Of a stretch of 64,000 nucleotides of DNA, positions 61,730 to 64,000 are shown one piece after another (within the stretch, counting starts at the first letter, position 1; each line of letters begins with the position of its first letter). The notes below the pieces were generated by a model. The model was not told the origin of the DNA and did not search any database. It saw only the letters and a list, made by a program, of their open reading frames with translations. The position numbers and the translations under genes are program-made. Origin of the DNA: Acidobacteriota bacterium (lineage in GTDB: Bacteria; Acidobacteriota; Thermoanaerobaculia; Thermoanaerobaculales; Thermoanaerobaculaceae); assembly GCA_016213675.1 (NCBI GenBank), contig JACQZW010000057.1, forward strand, positions 32,801 through 96,800, given 5' to 3'.

Positions 61730-64000
61730 GGCGCCACCACCAGGCGGTCGAGCACCGCGGTGCCCCCGGCCGGGGCGGCGAGCCGCAGCCGCAGCCGGTG
61801 GCGGCCGTCGCCGGGGGGGGCGGGCAACGTCAGGCTCCGCCCGGAGCCGGCCACCGGCACGGCCACCGCCGGCCGGTCGTCCCACGACACCTCCAGCGTC
61901 GCGCCGCGGATTGCCGCGCCGTCGAGCCACCCCTCGAGCCGGGGCACGGCGCCCGCCGGCAGGCGCAGCGGCACCTCGACGGCGTCGCCGCCGGCCAGGC
62001 GCCAGCCGTTCGGCCGCCGGAACCGCGAGAACGTGCCCTCGGGCGGCTCGAGGACGCCGCCGAGCCTGGACACCTGCGGGTCCTCGACCTCGACGACGCG
62101 GTCGGTCCGGCCGTGCAGGGCGACGAGGAGCGCGGCGGACGCAAGGAGCCAGACCGCTACGGCCTGGCGCGCCCCGCCCCGGGCCAGGACGGGCCAGCGC
62201 CGGGCGGCGACCACCAGGGCGGCCACGACGGCGACCAGCACGAGCGGCACCGCCACGGTGGCCGGCGACGGCCGCAGGAACGACGGGAAGAGGTGCCTGG
62301 CATCGGCCTGGAAGCGGCGCGCCAGGACGTCGGCGAGCCACCACCCGCCGTCCCCGAGGTTGACGAGGAGGTGCGGGCGGGTCGCGGCGACCAACGACAC
62401 CAGCAGGGCGGGCGGCGCCAGCAGCCAGGCCAGCCGCCGCCGGGGATGCGGGGCCGCGAAGGCCATTGCCGCGGCCAGCGCGAACCACGGCCACAGCGGC
62501 ACGAGGTAGCGGAACGGCGGCGAGTCGCCGGCGCGCCACTCGGGGTTGGCGAGCAGCGGCACGACGGTCGCCACGGCACCGAGGAGGAGCGCACGCTCGC
62601 CCGGCCCGCCCCGACGCCACAGGGCGGCGGTGCCGCCGGCGATGCCGAGGACGAGCAACGGCGCGGCGAACGTCATCCCCGCCGCGGCGTCGAAGAGCAG
62701 CCCGCCGGCCGAGATCACCGCCTGGTGGAGGTCGTGGGGAACGAGCGCGACGAAGCGACGCCGGCCGAGCGGGTCGAGCGGGTCGGAGACCACGAGGCTG
62801 GCGGCCGCCCACGCCAGGCCGGCCGTGACGACGCCGGCCACGAGCGCGAGCGCGCGGCGCCGGCGGGGCAGTCGGACCCACCAGGCGGCGGCGGCGACTG
62901 GGATGGTCACGAGGGCCAGGCGGGTCTTGAGCAGCGTGGCGACGACCGCCGCCAGCGAGGCGGCCAGCGGGCGCGGCCGGCTGGCGGTCCCCCAGGCGAG
63001 CGCCGCCATCGCCAGCAGGGCGCCGGGGACCTCGACCCAGAGCTGCGAGGAGAACGTCAGCAGGGGGTAGGAGAGCAGCAGGGCCGCGCTCACCGCCGCG
63101 GTGGCGCGCCCGCCGACGCCGAGCCCGGCCATGCGTCGTGCGGCCAGCGCGAGGAGCGTCGCCCCGGCCAGGGCGAGCAGGCCGGCGGCGCCCGGTCGCC
63201 CGGCCAGAGCGTAGGCGGGGGCGAGGAGGACGGCCAGGGCCGGCGAGTGGACGAAGGTGCCCTCCCACCGACGGTAGATCGACTGGGCCGGGATGCGGGC
63301 GAGGTCGTAGTTGTTCGACACCTCGAGGTCGCGGTCGCCGACCAGCGAGTCGAGGAGGAGGATGTGGTACGGCTCGTCGCCGAGCGGGGGCGTGATCACC
63401 GGGGTGGCGACCGCGAGGGGGACGAGCAGGGCCGCGGCGGCCGCGAACGTGCGCCCGCGCGCCAGCCAATTCCGGGCGGCGGGCGCCCAGGCGAGGAGGA
63501 GTGCGGCGAGGAGCAGGTCGACGCCGTACCGCTCGCCGAGCAGGCGGAGCGGCTCGACGGCGGTCCGGGCCGCCAGCGAGGCGACGGCGAGGGGAAGCCA
63601 GGGCAGCCAGCCGAGCGGCGAGCGCCACGACCCGGCGGACACCTGCAGGATCGCCACGGCGACGGCGGCGCCGAGCAGCAGGGTGAACAGCCGTCCCCGG
63701 GCCGGGCCGGCGGCCCCGGTCGGGCCGGCGGTCACCGTCAGCGCGACCTCCAGCGGCATCGCGGCCGCCCGCACGACGGTCGGGACGGCGCCCGCCGGGA
63801 CCGCGACCTCCAGGCGACCGCTCGCGGTCCACAGCGCATCCCGGCCCGGCGCGCCGGTGCGCCACACCACCCCTGGCGGCAGGCCGTGCGCCGCGACCCC
63901 GGAGACATCCTCCCGCGCCCGCGCCCACTCCACCGTCTCGACGCCGGCCCGGAGCGGGTGGCGTTCCTCCCCGACGACCACCTCGGCGACCACGGTGCCC
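61726..64000 (-). CDS. Large membrane protein (ArnT/GT39-like), 5' end beyond the window
   Basis: At least 755 aa; the frame is open to the right edge, so the true start lies outside. About 10-12 membrane helices (roughly residues 105-560), with a periplasmic loop PPLGDEPYHILLLDSLVGDRD holding the acidic pair typical of polyprenyl-phosphate-sugar glycosyltransferases (GDEP/HDE type), then a soluble C-terminal beta-sandwich (600-755: PLRLPAGAVPRLEGWLDGAAIRG). Probable lipid-linked sugar transferase; the sequence is diverged, so this is moderate. Confidence 0.6.
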   Translation of the reverse strand, partial: GTVVAEVVVGEERHPLRAGVETVEWARAREDVSGVAAHGLPPGVVWRTGAPGRDALWTASGRLEVAVPAGAVPTVVRAAAMPLEVALTVTAGPTGAAGPARGRLFTLLLGAAVAVAILQVSAGSWRSPLGWLPWLPLAVASLAARTAVEPLRLLGERYGVDLLLAALLLAWAPAARNWLARGRTFAAAAALLVPLAVATPVITPPLGDEPYHILLLDSLVGDRDLEVSNNYDLARIPAQSIYRRWEGTFVHSPALAVLLAPAYALAGRPGAAGLLALAGATLLALAARRMAGLGVGGRATAAVSAALLLSYPLLTFSSQLWVEVPGALLAMAALAWGTASRPRPLAASLAAVVATLLKTRLALVTIPVAAAAWWVRLPRRRRALALVAGVVTAGLAWAAASLVVSDPLDPLGRRRFVALVPHDLHQAVISAGGLLFDAAAGMTFAAPLLVLGIAGGTAALWRRGGPGERALLLGAVATVVPLLANPEWRAGDSPPFRYLVPLWPWFALAAAMAFAAPHPRRRLAWLLAPPALLVSLVAATRPHLLVNLGDGGWWLADVLARRFQADARHLFPSFLRPSPATVAVPLVLVAVVAALVVAARRWPVLARGGARQAVAVWLLASAALLVALHGRTDRVVEVEDPQVSRLGGVLEPPEGTFSRFRRPNGWRLAGGDAVEVPLRLPAGAVPRLEGWLDGAAIRGATLEVSWDDRPAVAVPVAGSGRSLTLPAPPGDGRHRLRLRLAAPAGGTAVLDRLVVAP

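Noticed and set aside
60728..63928. A 1,066-codon open frame suggesting a giant fusion glycosyltransferase
   Set aside because: Only the C-terminal third is GT2-like; the N-terminal part is an Arg/Pro-rich shadow of the membrane protein gene in another frame.

Overview
The window is a very GC-rich (roughly 70% by eye) bacterial chromosome segment. Outer-membrane-type proteins, several lipoproteins, AMIN/Amidase_3 and YidC genes point to a Gram-negative organism. A bactofilin beside ParAB, an APC-type permease, paired M16 peptidases, corrinoid methyltransferases and 7-bp-period intergenic repeats are compatible with an Acidobacteriota-like lineage, but no rRNA is present and the taxonomy is a guess. 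Genes are packed tightly: most same-strand neighbours overlap by 4 bases (ATGA or GTGA).

Layout. (1) 1-10.4 kb: pyrimidine genes pyrK-pyrD-pyrF (pyrF cut by the left edge), a membrane alkaline-phosphatase-superfamily protein, an M16 peptidase pair (one with the zinc motif, one without), a small diheme cytochrome c lipoprotein, and a sugar kinase plus nucleotidyltransferase pair. (2) 10.5-15.9 kb: an APC permease, then a four-gene corrinoid cluster: B12-binding protein, homocysteine S-methyltransferase, MetH-activation-like protein and an MttB-family methyltransferase. Together these look like a split methyl-donor:homocysteine methyltransferase. A 187-bp imperfect palindrome lies inside the cluster. 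(3) 15.9-24.7 kb: secreted and outer-membrane proteins, a methionine/threonine operon (O-acetylhomoserine-type sulfhydrylase, threonine synthase, PGM-like probable homoserine kinase), an esterase-TPR protein, and an orphan short transcription unit (24.37-24.64 kb). (4) 24.7-26.1 kb: a VapBC-type module, tandem ~102-bp repeats and four tRNA genes (Arg-CCG, His-GTG, Arg-TCT, Pro-TGG). (5) 26.1-35.2 kb: lplA-like, amidase, GerMN, murI, rph; a metallo-beta-lactamase-fold phosphodiesterase; and pdxR-pdxS-pdxT-enoyl-CoA hydratase.

(6) 35.5-50 kb is the replication-origin neighbourhood: leftward dnaA-dnaN-recF-gyrB-gyrA-transaldolase and rightward rpmH-rnpA-yidD-yidC-rsmG-parA-parB-bactofilin, with a parS site over the rsmG stop codon and DnaA-box-like repeats between dnaA and dnaN. 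(7) 50-54 kb: Fur-family regulator, then a feoB operon with a Cys-rich small protein and two DtxR-family regulators. (8) 54-64 kb: tyrS, a secreted protein, a membrane protein, and a leftward polysaccharide cluster (sugar transferase, DUF1972-type GT4, GT2 and a membrane protein cut by the right edge).

Three features cut across regions. Many intergenic spaces hold degenerate tandem heptamers, usually at the 3' end of a gene. Several genes have a -10-like hexamer exactly 6 nt before the start codon and no Shine-Dalgarno, which suggests leaderless transcripts. Divergent gene pairs share overlapping -10 elements. No CRISPR array, prophage or insertion-sequence transposase was seen.
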